Assembly (NCBI RefSeq): GCF_030413595.1
Contig: NZ_CP129238.1
Coordinates: forward strand, 1,116,001-1,180,000
From: Planococcus liqunii
GTDB lineage: Bacteria; Bacillota; Bacilli; Bacillales_A; Planococcaceae
Length of the DNA: 64,000 nt
Direction of reading: 5' to 3'
Below the pieces are notes generated by a model. That model did no database searches. It was not told where the DNA came from and saw only the letters and a list, made by a program, of their open reading frames with translations. Positions 16,418-25,405 of this stretch are shown piece by piece. Position numbers and translations under genes: made by a program. Position 1 is the first letter of the stretch. Every line of letters begins with the position of its first letter.

Positions 16418-16633
16418 ATGGTTGAATCTAAATGGTGGAAGCTCGGCGCAGCAGCGGTACTATCTGCGAGCATGCTGGGGGCCTGCGGCAGCGGCGATGG
16501 AGACGATGACAATATTGAAGTGGAAGATCCGGCAACAGACGAAGACGAGCAGGATTCAGATATTGGGACAGATACAGAAGAAGAGCTGGAAGATGACACA
16601 AATGAAGAAAAACAAGACGGCGATGCGCCTTAA
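16418..16633 (+). CDS. Small acidic lipoprotein
   Basis: A 71-residue protein with a lipoprotein signal: WWKLGAAAVLSASMLGAC ends in the lipobox LGAC, placing the lipidated Cys at about residue 23. The mature part is almost wholly Asp, Glu, Gly and Thr (DGDDDN, DEDEQDSD, EEELEDDTNEE), so it is strongly negative and likely unstructured on the outer face of the membrane. It could bind cations or act as a spacer in the wall. The ATG at 16418 follows AAAGGAGGG; an upstream in-frame start at 16391 would destroy the signal. No family recognised. Confidence 0.8.
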   Translation: MVESKWWKLGAAAVLSASMLGACGSGDGDDDNIEVEDPATDEDEQDSDIGTDTEEELEDDTNEEKQDGDAP

Positions 16634-16643
16634 TAGCAGAAGA

Positions 16644-16670
16644 GAGCCACGGATCCGTGGCTTTTTTTTG
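16644..16670 (+). terminator. Terminator after the acidic lipoprotein gene
   Basis: AGCCACGGATCCGTGGCT is a perfect palindromic stem followed by seven or more T. Confidence 0.88.
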
Positions 16671-16714
16671 TGGAAAAAATTACAGGAGAATGCCCATAAA
16701 AAATTAAAGAGGAC

Positions 16715-16743
16715 TTGCATTTATAATTTGGAAGCGCTAACAT
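16715..16743 (+). promoter_or_regulatory. Sigma-A promoter of the catabolic operon
   Basis: TTGCAT (16715-16720) and TAACAT (16738-16743) with a 17-nt spacer. Transcription should begin near 16750, ahead of the acyl-CoA dehydrogenase gene. The promoter is overlapped by a cre site and followed by a TetR-type palindrome. Confidence 0.6.
16728..16742 (+). promoter_or_regulatory. Catabolite response element (cre, CcpA site)
   Basis: TTGGAAGCGCTAACA matches every position of the B. subtilis cre consensus WTGNAANCGNWNNCW. It overlaps the -10 box, the classic position for repression by CcpA when preferred sugars are present. Confidence 0.75.
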
Positions 16744-16762
16744 TAAGTTAATATTCTGAACA

Positions 16763-16778
16763 TACCAACCGGTTAGTA
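16763..16778. promoter_or_regulatory. TetR-family-type operator palindrome
   Basis: TACCAACCGGTTAGTA is an inverted repeat of 16 bp with one mismatched pair, centred on AACCGGTT, about 20 nt after the predicted transcription start. ACCNACCGGTNGGT-like sites are typical of TetR-family repressors of lipid and aromatic catabolism. No regulator gene is in the immediate neighbourhood. Confidence 0.6.
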
Positions 16779-16800
16779 CCAGAAAGGTGGAAAAAGGAAA

Positions 16801-18054
16801 ATGGATTTTTCGTATTCAGACAAGACCGCAAAACTGCAGGAACAATTAACTTTATTTATGGAGGAACACGTATACCCGAACGAAAAACTATTTGAAGAAC
16901 AATTGAATGCTCAGGAGAACCGCTGGTCACAAGTGCCTCCGATTATGGAGGAGCTAAAACAAAAAGCGAGAGAAGCGGGGCTGTGGAATTTATTTCTGCC
17001 GGAAAGTGAGTACGGAGCAGGGCTGACCAATCAGGAATATGCGCCGTTATGTGAAATCATGGGCAGGTCGCTGATCGGTCCGGAAGTGTTTAATTGCAAC
17101 GCACCGGATACCGGCAATATGGAAGTGCTCGTCCGCTACGGCATGGAAGAGCAAAAAGAGAAATGGCTAAAGCCGCTCCTTGCCGGAGAAATCCGTTCAT
17201 GCTTCTCCATGACGGAACCGGATGTGGCGTCGAGCGATGCGACGAATATTGAAGCGTCAATTGTTAGGGACGGCGATGACTACGTCATCAACGGCCGCAA
17301 ATGGTGGTCATCGGGCGCAGGGGATCCACGCTGCAAAATTTCCATTGTCATGGGGAAAACGGATCCAGACGGCCCGAAATACGAGCAGCAATCCATGATT
17401 CTGGTGCCGCTCGACACACCGGGTGTAAAAATCGAACGACTGTTGTCAGTATTCGGATATGATCACGCGCCGCACGGCCACGCTGAAATCACGTTCGATA
17501 ACGTACGGGTGCCTGCTAGCAACATGATTTGGGATGAAGGAAAAGGGTTTGCGATTGCGCAAGGCCGTCTGGGCCCTGGCCGCATCCACCATTGCATGCG
17601 CTTGATCGGTGCAGCGGAACGTGCGCTTGAAGAAATGTGCAAACGCGTCCAAAGCCGTGAGCCGTTTGGAAAGCCGCTCGCTAACCAAGGGGTCGTCCGC
17701 GAATGGATTGCCGATTCGCGGATTGAAATCGAACAAGCCCGTTTGTTGACGCTAAAAGCCGCTTATATGATGGATACAAGCGGCAATAAAGAAGCGAAAG
17801 CCGAAATTGCAATGATCAAAGTTACAGCGCCGAATATGGCCCTGCGCGTCATTGACCGGGCGATTCAGGCCTTCGGCGCAGCGGGAGTCAGCGATGATTT
17901 CACATTGGCTGCCCAGTGGGCGAATTCACGGACGCTGCGCTTAGCCGACGGTCCGGATGAAGTTCACCGCAACCAGATTGCCCGCCTGGAATTAAAGAAA
18001 TATGCTCAATCCGAAAAAGCGACAGACAGCTTCTCCGCTTTAGAAACACGCTAA
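16801..18054 (+). CDS. Acyl-CoA dehydrogenase, ACAD10/11-like
   Basis: A 417-residue FAD-linked acyl-CoA dehydrogenase that introduces an alpha,beta double bond into acyl-CoA. Seen: the flavin/substrate signature [17 protein letters not shown] (about residues 139-155), the glycine-rich [20 protein letters not shown] and the C-terminal [20 protein letters not shown]. The wording of these motifs is closest to the ACAD10/11 branch, which in animals and in bacterial levulinate (lva) pathways handles 4-hydroxyacyl-CoA chains. First gene of the operon; RBS AAGGTGGAAAAAGG. Substrate chain length cannot be judged. Confidence 0.87.
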   Translation: MDFSYSDKTAKLQEQLTLFMEEHVYPNEKLFEEQLNAQENRWSQVPPIMEELKQKAREAGLWNLFLPESEYGAGLTNQEYAPLCEIMGRSLIGPEVFNCNAPDTGNMEVLVRYGMEEQKEKWLKPLLAGEIRSCFSMTEPDVASSDATNIEASIVRDGDDYVINGRKWWSSGAGDPRCKISIVMGKTDPDGPKYEQQSMILVPLDTPGVKIERLLSVFGYDHAPHGHAEITFDNVRVPASNMIWDEGKGFAIAQGRLGPGRIHHCMRLIGAAERALEEMCKRVQSREPFGKPLANQGVVREWIADSRIEIEQARLLTLKAAYMMDTSGNKEAKAEIAMIKVTAPNMALRVIDRAIQAFGAAGVSDDFTLAAQWANSRTLRLADGPDEVHRNQIARLELKKYAQSEKATDSFSALETR

Positions 18055-18091
18055 ACAAAGCCTGCCATTAAAACACATTGGGGGAAAGTAG

Positions 18092-19708
18092 ATGACAATG
18101 AACGAGATTGCGTCCAAGCATTACCCGCAGGATATCCAGTCTGCAATGGAATTTCAAAACAAGACGATGCCGGAAATTTTAGCGGAAACAACAGCGAAAA
18201 TACCGGGCCACACAGCGCTTAAATTCTATCAGAAGGAAATCAGCTTTAAGGAATTGCATGTTTTATCAACAGTTTTTGCTTCATCGCTTCAAGGCTCCGG
18301 CGTGGAAAAAGATGACCGGGTTGCAATCATGCTGCCTAACTGCCCGCAGTATGTCATTTCGTATTTCGGTGTTTTAAAGGCGGGAGCGACGGTTACCCAA
18401 ATCAATCCGATGCTGATGGAAAACGAATTGATCCATATTTTCAAGGACTCAGGAGCAGAAACAGTTGTGGTATATGAACCGCTTTACCCACGCATCAAAG
18501 CGATTGCCGGACATACCTCGATAAAAACCATTATTGTCGTGAGCTTTGCCGAAGAACCGGCTCCACTCGAAGAAGATTATTCGTTTCAGGCATTTATAGA
18601 AAAAGGGGATGGGCAGCTAAAGCCAGTTTCGGTTGACCCGGCTGAAGATGTGGCGGTCCTGCAATATACCGGCGGCACCACTGGACTATCCAAAGGGGCG
18701 ATGCTTACCCACCGCAATATCGTGGTGAATGCTTATCAGTCGCAGGAATTCTTTAAAAATGAAGTGACGTTCGGGGAAGAAAGCTGTTTGACGGTCATTC
18801 CGCTATTCCATGTATTTGGCATGACGTCCGCCATGAACCTGTCGATATTGAATGGCTCCAAAAATATTTTGCTGCCGCGTTTTGATCTGCAGGAAGTGCT
18901 GGAGACGATCAAGCGCGAACAACCGACGACATTCCCGGGCGTGCCAACGATGTACATTGCAATCACCAATCACCCGGAAGCAGAGAAATACGGAATCGAC
19001 AGCATCCATATTTGCAATAGCGGCAGTGCACCGATGCCGCTGGAGACGATGAAGGAATTTGAACGGAAAACCGGCGCGAAAATTTTGGAAGGCTATGGCC
19101 TCTCGGAAGCCGCTCCGACGACCCATTGCAATCCGCCGTTTGCAGAGCGCAAGCCGGGAAGCATCGGCATCGGATTCCCTTCGACCGAATACAAAGTAGT
19201 AGATTTGGCCACCGGGACAGAAGAAGTTCCAGTTGGCGAAAAAGGGGAATTGATCATCCGCGGCCCGCAAGTCATGAAAGGCTACTGGAACATGCCGGAA
19301 GAGACGGAAAATGCGCTACGGGACGGTTGGCTCTTTACCGGCGACATCGCACGGATGGATGAAGACGGCTATATTTACATTGTCGACCGCAAGAAAGACC
19401 TGATCATTTCAAGCGGCTACAATGTCTATCCGCGCGACATCGAGGAAATTTTATACGAGCATCCCGCGGTCCAAGAAGCGGTGGCGATTGGTGTCGCCGA
19501 TCCTTACCGGGGAGAAAGCGTAAAAGCCATCATTGTCAAAAAAAATGGGCAGGAAGTGGCTGAAGAAGAACTGATCCAATGGTCCAAAGAGAAAATGGCT
19601 GCCTATAAAGTGCCGAGAATCATCGAATTCCGTACGGAACTTCCCAAAACAAACGTAGGGAAAATTCTGCGGCGGGCACTTCGTGATGAAGCGGCAGCCA
19701 AAGAATAA
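18092..19708 (+). CDS. Long-chain-type fatty acyl-CoA ligase
   Basis: A 538-residue ANL-superfamily ligase that activates a carboxylic acid with ATP and coenzyme A. P-loop YTGGTTGLSKGA at about residue 191, adenylate motif GYGLSEAAP, TGDIARMDEDGY and the hinge DRKKDLIISSGYNVYP, and the C-terminal catalytic Lys in NVGKILRR. It follows the dehydrogenase by 37 nt with GGGGGAAAG as ribosome-binding site. A terminator lies right behind, so the next genes depend on readthrough or another promoter. Likely acts on medium or long fatty or hydroxy-fatty acids. Confidence 0.88.
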   Translation: MTMNEIASKHYPQDIQSAMEFQNKTMPEILAETTAKIPGHTALKFYQKEISFKELHVLSTVFASSLQGSGVEKDDRVAIMLPNCPQYVISYFGVLKAGATVTQINPMLMENELIHIFKDSGAETVVVYEPLYPRIKAIAGHTSIKTIIVVSFAEEPAPLEEDYSFQAFIEKGDGQLKPVSVDPAEDVAVLQYTGGTTGLSKGAMLTHRNIVVNAYQSQEFFKNEVTFGEESCLTVIPLFHVFGMTSAMNLSILNGSKNILLPRFDLQEVLETIKREQPTTFPGVPTMYIAITNHPEAEKYGIDSIHICNSGSAPMPLETMKEFERKTGAKILEGYGLSEAAPTTHCNPPFAERKPGSIGIGFPSTEYKVVDLATGTEEVPVGEKGELIIRGPQVMKGYWNMPEETENALRDGWLFTGDIARMDEDGYIYIVDRKKDLIISSGYNVYPRDIEEILYEHPAVQEAVAIGVADPYRGESVKAIIVKKNGQEVAEEELIQWSKEKMAAYKVPRIIEFRTELPKTNVGKILRRALRDEAAAKE

Positions 19709-19717
19709 GCTTTATGA

Positions 19718-19755
19718 AAGGAACAGCCTGACGCCTCTTGCTGTTCCCTTTTTTT
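19718..19755 (+). terminator. Intra-cluster terminator after the first ligase
   Basis: AAGGAACAGC pairs with GCTGTTCC(C)TT around a 12-nt loop, followed by seven T. It may lower, rather than abolish, expression of the comB-like and downstream genes, for which I see no clear separate promoter. Confidence 0.75.
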
Positions 19756-19781
19756 ACCGAATTTTGGAAGGGTGTGCACGT

Positions 19782-20507
19782 GTGCCGAAACTCCATCTCT
19801 TATTGAAAAAAGAAGAAATTGACGAAGCGCGGATGCAGGAGGACAAGACAGCCGTTATTTTTGATGTGCTGCTGGCCACATCTACAATAGCCGCCTGTTT
19901 TTGGCATGGCGCTAAGGAAGTGATTCCGGTGCTGGACGGCGACGAAGCGAGAAAACAGGCGGTAGGACGGGAAATCGACAGCTTTTGCTTAGTAGGAGAA
20001 TACAACGGAAAGACGATTGAAGGATTTCTTGACCCGAACCCATTGCAATTGAAAAAGCAGATTGCCGGAAAAACGGTTGTTTTGTCGACAACCAATGGTA
20101 CCGTAGCTATACGAAAAGCAGCCGGTGCCAATAAAGTCTATACCGCTTCATTATTGAACGGCAGCGCTGTAGCCGATAAAATTGCCGCTGAGCACCAGGA
20201 AGAAACGATTGTCGCTGTTTGCTCGGGATCCGGCGGCGAGTTTTGCCTGGAAGATTTTTTCGGGGCCGGTTATTTTGTCGATTGCCTGATGCGGCAAACT
20301 ACGCATTGGGAACTGACGGATTCCGCAAAAGCGGCCCGCATTTTCTATGAAACCAGCAAAAGCAACAGCAGAGAATTATTGAAGCAGTCGCGTGTCGGTG
20401 AAATGTTGATGAGTCTCGGATTTGAAGAAGAAATCGATTTTGTGGCAGAAGCTTCAAAGATTTCGCATGTTCCGTGGTTAAAGAACGGAAAGCTCGTCAT
20501 CGATTAA
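19782..20507 (+). CDS. ComB-like 2-phosphosulfolactate phosphatase family protein
   Basis: A 241-residue protein of the ComB family, whose known members dephosphorylate 2-phosphosulfolactate (coenzyme M or sulfolactate synthesis). Family signatures are present: IFDVLLATSTIAA near residue 25, GEYNGKTIEGF, VVLSTTNGTVAI and CSGSGGEFCLEDFFGAGYF. The usual DVLRA(S/T)TT is DVLLATST here, so the Arg of that motif is replaced by Leu. Position among acyl-CoA genes suggests a different phospho-substrate. GTG start with GGAAGGG 9 nt upstream; the longer frame from 19683 runs through the terminator. Confidence 0.8.
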   Translation: MPKLHLLLKKEEIDEARMQEDKTAVIFDVLLATSTIAACFWHGAKEVIPVLDGDEARKQAVGREIDSFCLVGEYNGKTIEGFLDPNPLQLKKQIAGKTVVLSTTNGTVAIRKAAGANKVYTASLLNGSAVADKIAAEHQEETIVAVCSGSGGEFCLEDFFGAGYFVDCLMRQTTHWELTDSAKAARIFYETSKSNSRELLKQSRVGEMLMSLGFEEEIDFVAEASKISHVPWLKNGKLVID

Positions 20508-20525
20508 AAACAAGGGGGAATTGGT

Positions 20526-21317
20526 ATGGAAAAAGAACACGTTATTGTCAAACTGACGGATGGGGTCTTGTCGCTGCAGCTGAACCGGCCGGAAAGCCTG
20601 AATGCGTTCAGCCCGGAAATGATTTTGCGCTTAACCGAAGAAATCAAGGCTGCCGGAAGCAATCCGGAAGTCGGGGCTGTGATCTTGTCAGGAGCCGGAC
20701 GCTCATTCTCAGCGGGAGGCGATGTGAAGACGATGGGCCAAGCCGGTCCTTCGGAAACGTATGACCATATCGGCAAACTAAACGAACTGGTACTGGCAAT
20801 GCGTGCGCTTGAAAAACCAATCATTGCAGCAGTCCACGGTTTTGCAGCAGGAGCGGCATTTAATTTGGCGCTCGCCAGCGATTTGATAGTGGCAGCGGAA
20901 GACAGCAAATTTGTCATGAGCTTTGCACAGGTTGGGCTGATTTCCGATGGAGGCGGCCTTTATTTCCTGACGCGATTGGTTGGACCATACCGGGCAAAAG
21001 AACTGTTCTTTAGTGCGGAGCCGATTACAGCTGAACGAGCGAAAGAATGGGGAATCGTTAACCACTTATATCCGCTTGCGGAACTGGAACAGGGAGCTTT
21101 CGGGCTTGCTGCCCGCTTGGCAGCCGGTCCGTCCCGGACATTTGGGCTGATGAAAAAGATTGCCGACCAGGCAAGCACGGCTGGCCTCCCGGAAATTTTG
21201 GAACAGGAAAGAATCACGCAGGCCATGCTGGTGACAACCGATGATCACCTAGAAGGCGTCTTGGCGTTCAAAGAAAAACGGAAACCGGATTTCAAGAAGA
21301 AGCAGGAAGTTCTGTAA
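20526..21317 (+). CDS. Enoyl-CoA hydratase/isomerase family protein
   Basis: A 263-residue crotonase-fold protein. The oxyanion-hole segments are SFSAGGDVKTM (about 59-69) and HGFAAGAAFNLALASD (about 101-116). Of the two catalytic glutamates of classic hydratases the first position is Ala (GAAFN) and the second is Asp (ISDGGG). This pattern is typical of isomerases such as PaaG rather than plain hydratases. It may therefore shift a double bond during degradation. RBS AAGGGGGAA. Eighteen nucleotides after the ComB-like gene. Confidence 0.88.
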   Translation: MEKEHVIVKLTDGVLSLQLNRPESLNAFSPEMILRLTEEIKAAGSNPEVGAVILSGAGRSFSAGGDVKTMGQAGPSETYDHIGKLNELVLAMRALEKPIIAAVHGFAAGAAFNLALASDLIVAAEDSKFVMSFAQVGLISDGGGLYFLTRLVGPYRAKELFFSAEPITAERAKEWGIVNHLYPLAELEQGAFGLAARLAAGPSRTFGLMKKIADQASTAGLPEILEQERITQAMLVTTDDHLEGVLAFKEKRKPDFKKKQEVL

Positions 21318-21351
21318 GAATGGCTTGAAAATCGCCGAAGGGAGAAACGGA

Positions 21352-23025
21352 ATGGACACTACCCATTATAAATTTTGGCCAAGTCGAGTATCGAAAACTT
21401 TAACTGTTCCTGAAACCACTTTATACGACAATTTCGCTATGTCCACCAAAAAGTATCCACAGAAAACCGCCTTATATTATTACGGTGCGGAGTATACGTA
21501 TGTGCAATTAAAAGAAGAAATTGATGCGCTGGCTGGTTATTTGGAGAAGGAGATGGACGTTTCGAAAGGGGAACGGGTGCTGCTGTTTATGCAGAATTCG
21601 CCTCAATTCCTGATTAGCTATTACGCCATTCTAAGAATGAGGGCCATTGTAGTGCCGGTCAATCCTATGAATACGGCAGAAGAACTGGCGTTTTACATCC
21701 AGGACGGCGAAATCCGCTGTGGCATTGTCGGCCAAGAGCTGTACGGAAGAATTGAAGAACTGAAAGGATCAGCTATGCTTGAATCGGTTATAACGGCGGC
21801 TTATTCCGAGTACGCCGGTGCACAAGACGGAATCGGCAATCGTCCGCCGGTTGTTGAGGAAGCCGTCCGGAGGTTTGCCCGTGCAGTGTCTTGGAAGCAG
21901 GCAGTTGAAGCAGGGCATGAACCTTCCGAATACTCGGGAGAAACGTCCGATATTGCGGTGATGCCATATACTTCAGGAACAACCGGTTTGCCGAAAGGCT
22001 GTATCCATACAAACCGGTCCGTGCAAGCGAATACGGTGGGGACGTTCCACTGGATGAATGTTACGTCTGATGCGGTTGTTTTGGCCACTTTGCCGCTTTT
22101 TCATGTAACCGGAATGGTCCACAGTATGCACATGCCGATTTACGCCGGAGCCGCCATGGTGATGATGACACGGTGGGATCGTGAGTATGCGGCTAAGGCG
22201 ATTGAAGCTTATCAATGCACACATTGGATCAACATCAGTACGATGATCATTGATTTCTTGTCGAATCCACGTTTGGAAAAATATAAGCTTTCTTCTCTTC
22301 AGGTGATTGGAGGAGGCGGCGCGCCGCTGCCGGCAGCAGTCGGTGAAAAATTGACCAAAACGATTGGCTTGAAATACGTGGAAGGCTACGGCTTATCGGA
22401 AACGATTTCCCAAACCCATTTCAATCCGCCGGACCGGCCGAAGCTGCAGTGCCTGGGGATTCCTTCGTTTGATGTGGATGCACGGATCATTGATCCTTCC
22501 ACGGGCAAAGAATTGGAAGCGGGGAAGGAAGGGGAACTGGTTATCCGCGGTCCGCAGGTATTTGCCGGCTATTACAACCGCGACGATGATAATCGGAATT
22601 CTTTTGTTGAACTGGAGGGGCTTTCGTTCTTCCGGACAGGTGATATTGCCAGACGCGATGAAGAAGGGTATTACTTTATGGTCGACCGGGTTAAGCGGAT
22701 GATCAATGCTGCCGGCTTTAAAGTCTGGCCGACCGAAGTCGAATCGCTGCTTTATAAGCATCCGGCCATCCAACAGGCATGCGTCGTCGGAATTCCCGAT
22801 GCGCGGAGAGGCGAAACGGTCAAAGCTTTTGTCATTTTAAATGACGGGCAGGAAAAAACGGTTTCGGAAGAAGAAATCATCGAATGGGCGAAAAATGAAA
22901 TGGCAGCCTATAAATATCCACGTGTCATTGAGTTCCGGAAATCGTTTCCCACAACCAGCAGCGGAAAAATTCTATGGCGCAAACTGCAGGAAGAAGAAAG
23001 ACAAAAATCCGAGGAGGTTTTGTAG
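21352..23025 (+). CDS. Second acyl-CoA ligase of the cluster
   Basis: A 557-residue ANL ligase with PYTSGTTGLPKGC (P-loop, about residue 204), EGYGLSETISQ, FRTGDIARRDEEGY and VKRMINAAGFKVWP, and the C-terminal TSSGKILWRK with the catalytic Lys. It differs enough from the ligase at 18092 to suggest another chain length or functional group. The ATG at 21352 has AAGGGAG 8 nt upstream; the frame opens earlier at 21325 without a site. Its stop abuts the lactonase start. Confidence 0.88.
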   Translation: MDTTHYKFWPSRVSKTLTVPETTLYDNFAMSTKKYPQKTALYYYGAEYTYVQLKEEIDALAGYLEKEMDVSKGERVLLFMQNSPQFLISYYAILRMRAIVVPVNPMNTAEELAFYIQDGEIRCGIVGQELYGRIEELKGSAMLESVITAAYSEYAGAQDGIGNRPPVVEEAVRRFARAVSWKQAVEAGHEPSEYSGETSDIAVMPYTSGTTGLPKGCIHTNRSVQANTVGTFHWMNVTSDAVVLATLPLFHVTGMVHSMHMPIYAGAAMVMMTRWDREYAAKAIEAYQCTHWINISTMIIDFLSNPRLEKYKLSSLQVIGGGGAPLPAAVGEKLTKTIGLKYVEGYGLSETISQTHFNPPDRPKLQCLGIPSFDVDARIIDPSTGKELEAGKEGELVIRGPQVFAGYYNRDDDNRNSFVELEGLSFFRTGDIARRDEEGYYFMVDRVKRMINAAGFKVWPTEVESLLYKHPAIQQACVVGIPDARRGETVKAFVILNDGQEKTVSEEEIIEWAKNEMAAYKYPRVIEFRKSFPTTSSGKILWRKLQEEERQKSEEVL

Positions 23026-24021
23026 ATGGCAAAACAAGTAGAAACGGTAACCGGACCCATTGCTCCCGAAGCGATGGGAAAGACCTTGATTCACGAACAT
23101 TTCATTTTCGGCTACCCTGGATTTCATGGAGACGTAACTCTTGGGCCGTTCAACCGGGAAGCTGCCGTGGAAGCCGGCGTGCAGGCCGCGAAAAAGATGA
23201 TGGCTCATGGTGTGCAGACGGTCGTCGATCCGACGCCGAATGAATGCGGCCGGGACCCGGAAGTCTTAAAAGAAATTTCCGAAAAGAGCGGACTGCAGAT
23301 TATTTGCGCGACCGGCTATTATTACGAAGGGGAAGGGGCTACTCCTTATTTTAAGTTCCGGGCGTCTCTTGGCACTGCTGAACAGGAAATCGGTGAAATG
23401 TTCTCAGCGGAAATCAAAGAAGGCATTGGTGGAACGAATATCAAACCCGGCATCATCAAACTGGCTTCCAGTAAAGACATCATCACGGATTATGAAAAAA
23501 TGTTCTTTAGAGCTGCAGCGCAAGCCCAAAGAGAAACCGGCATCACGTTATTGACGCATACCCAGGAAGGCACGATGGGGCCGGAACAGGCGCAGCTTCT
23601 TTTAGAGCTCGGTGCGAACCCTGCAGGCATCGTCATTGGCCATATGTGCGGCAATACGGATCCGGCTTACCATAAGCGGACCCTTGAAACCGGCGTGAAC
23701 ATCGCTTTTGACCGATTTGGTTTGCAAGGGATGGTTGGAGCTCCTTTTGACCATCAGCGGATTGCCACGTTGCTTGAGCTGCTGGCTTTGGGATACGAAG
23801 ACCAAATTATGCTTTCACATGATTCCATTAGCATGTGGCTGGGCCGGCCGCCGGTCATTCCAGATGCGGCGCTGGGCGCAATCGCAAACTGGCATCCAAC
23901 GCATTTGTTTGAAACAGTGATTCCCGAACTCCAAAAAGCAGGCGTGACCGATGAGCAGCTCGATAAAATGTTTATGGAAAATCCGAAAAAACTGTTTGCT
24001 GCAGAAACTGTAGCGGTGTAA
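23026..24021 (+). CDS. Phosphotriesterase-like lactonase
   Basis: A 331-residue amidohydrolase-fold protein of the phosphotriesterase family. The complete binuclear metal site can be read: H23 and H25 (IHEHF), the carboxylated Lys K145 (GIIKLAS), H178 (LTHTQEG), H206 (IGHMCGN) and D266 (LSHDS). Presence of Lys145 points to the lactonase branch (QsdA, SsoPox) rather than the Glu-containing PHP branch. Such enzymes open acyl-homoserine lactones and gamma- or delta-lactones. It directly follows an acyl-CoA ligase (ATG right after the stop, RBS GAGGAGG inside the ligase), as in the Rhodococcus qsd operon. Confidence 0.85.
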   Translation: MAKQVETVTGPIAPEAMGKTLIHEHFIFGYPGFHGDVTLGPFNREAAVEAGVQAAKKMMAHGVQTVVDPTPNECGRDPEVLKEISEKSGLQIICATGYYYEGEGATPYFKFRASLGTAEQEIGEMFSAEIKEGIGGTNIKPGIIKLASSKDIITDYEKMFFRAAAQAQRETGITLLTHTQEGTMGPEQAQLLLELGANPAGIVIGHMCGNTDPAYHKRTLETGVNIAFDRFGLQGMVGAPFDHQRIATLLELLALGYEDQIMLSHDSISMWLGRPPVIPDAALGAIANWHPTHLFETVIPELQKAGVTDEQLDKMFMENPKKLFAAETVAV

Positions 24022-24023
24022 AG

Positions 24024-24053
24024 GAAAGGGCTGAAATTCAGCCCTTTTTTATT
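24024..24053 (+). terminator. Terminator after the lactonase
   Basis: AAAGGGCTGAA and TTCAGCCCTTT pair almost without a loop, followed by TTTATTTT. Confidence 0.85.
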
Positions 24054-24205
24054 TTGGGTCAGTCGAACATTATGCGGATTTAATCATTTGTTTGCAGGTA
24101 ATCATAAGGTGAAATCATTTGTTCAACATAAATGGAAATTTAAGCATATTGAACGAGACAAAAACAAGCAAGTGCGGGTATATGTAAGAAAAAGGAGGAG
24201 TAGCG

Positions 24206-25405
24206 ATGAATACATTCAATTCCGGAGAAGCCCAGTTGTTCACAGAGAAGTTCATTCAAGACCCTTACCCTACTTATGCAAAACTGCGCGAAATGGATCC
24301 CGTTCACCAAGTGAGGTTTCCGGACGGTCAGAAAGGCTGGCTGATTACGAATTATGAAGACGCGGCTGCTGTATTAAAAGATCAGCGTTTTATCAAAGAC
24401 TATTCGAAGCTGTTTGGCGGGACGATGGACCAGATGTCTGTTTTTACACAGAATATGCTGTTTTCCGATCCGCCGGACCATAAGCGATTACGCGGGTTGG
24501 CACAAAAAGCGTTCACCCCTAAAATGATTTCAGGGATGCGAGACCGGATTCAGGAAATTGCCGATGAATTGCTGCATGAGATGGAGAACAAAAAAACCAT
24601 CAATTTAATTGACGATTTTGCGTTTCCATTGCCGATTAGTGTTATTTGCGAAATTTTGGGCGTGCCGGTAGAAGACCGCGACAAGTTCCGCCTTTGGTCG
24701 AATTCGTTGATTGAAGGCACAAGCGGAGAAATAGGGGTTAGTGTTTACGAACATATGACGCAGTTTATCCAATACTTAGGCGAATGGTTTGCGAAAGTGC
24801 ATGAGCAGCCCGGAGATGATTTGATCAGCAATTTGATTATAGCCGAAGAAGAAGGGGACCGGCTGACGCAAAAGGAATTGTATGGTGTCGTCTCGCTTCT
24901 GATAATTGCAGGGCATGAAACAACCGTCAATTTGATCGGCAATACAGTACTGGCACTGCTGGCACATCCAGAGCAGCAGCAAAAGCTCAGAGAGCAGGCG
25001 GAACTGATTTCACAAGCGATTGAAGAGTCGCTTCGGTATAACGGACCGGTTGAATTCAGCACGTCCCGCTGGGCAAGTGAAGACATCGAATTCAAAGGCA
25101 AGCAGTTCCAAAGAGGCGATTTGGTGGTGGTGTCGCTGAATGCGGCAAACCATGATCCTGAAAAATTCAACGACCCAGAAGTTTTTGATATTACCCGGGA
25201 AAAAAGCCCGCATTTAGCTTTTGGCATGGGCATCCATTTTTGCTTGGGGGCACCGCTTGCCCGGCTCGAAGGGGAAATCGCCATTTCCAGTTTGCTGGAG
25301 CGTTTTCCGAAAATGAGATTGGCAGTGGATGAAAGCGAATTGGTTTGGCGGCCGGGCATGATCGTCCGAGGCGTTAAAGAAATCCCATTAGCCATTGAAG
25401 AGTAA
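24206..25405 (+). CDS. Cytochrome P450 (CYP107/CYP109-like)
   Basis: A 399-residue soluble bacterial P450. I-helix oxygen motif AGHETT (235-240), K-helix ExxR (E274-R277) and the heme loop FGMGIHFCLG with the thiolate Cys346. The sequence resembles Bacillus CYP109/CYP107 enzymes, which hydroxylate fatty acids, terpenoids and steroids. It needs a ferredoxin or flavodoxin pair, none of which is in the window. It is preceded by a terminator and a 184-nt gap without obvious promoter boxes, with RBS AAGGAGGAG. Its role in the neighbouring cluster is inferred only from position. Confidence 0.9.
   Translation: MNTFNSGEAQLFTEKFIQDPYPTYAKLREMDPVHQVRFPDGQKGWLITNYEDAAAVLKDQRFIKDYSKLFGGTMDQMSVFTQNMLFSDPPDHKRLRGLAQKAFTPKMISGMRDRIQEIADELLHEMENKKTINLIDDFAFPLPISVICEILGVPVEDRDKFRLWSNSLIEGTSGEIGVSVYEHMTQFIQYLGEWFAKVHEQPGDDLISNLIIAEEEGDRLTQKELYGVVSLLIIAGHETTVNLIGNTVLALLAHPEQQQKLREQAELISQAIEESLRYNGPVEFSTSRWASEDIEFKGKQFQRGDLVVVSLNAANHDPEKFNDPEVFDITREKSPHLAFGMGIHFCLGAPLARLEGEIAISSLLERFPKMRLAVDESELVWRPGMIVRGVKEIPLAIEE

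Noticed and set aside
16801..25405. Antibiotic biosynthesis cluster because of P450, ligases and acyl-CoA enzymes
   Set aside because: No polyketide synthase, peptide synthetase or carrier protein is present; the gene set and the cre site fit catabolism.
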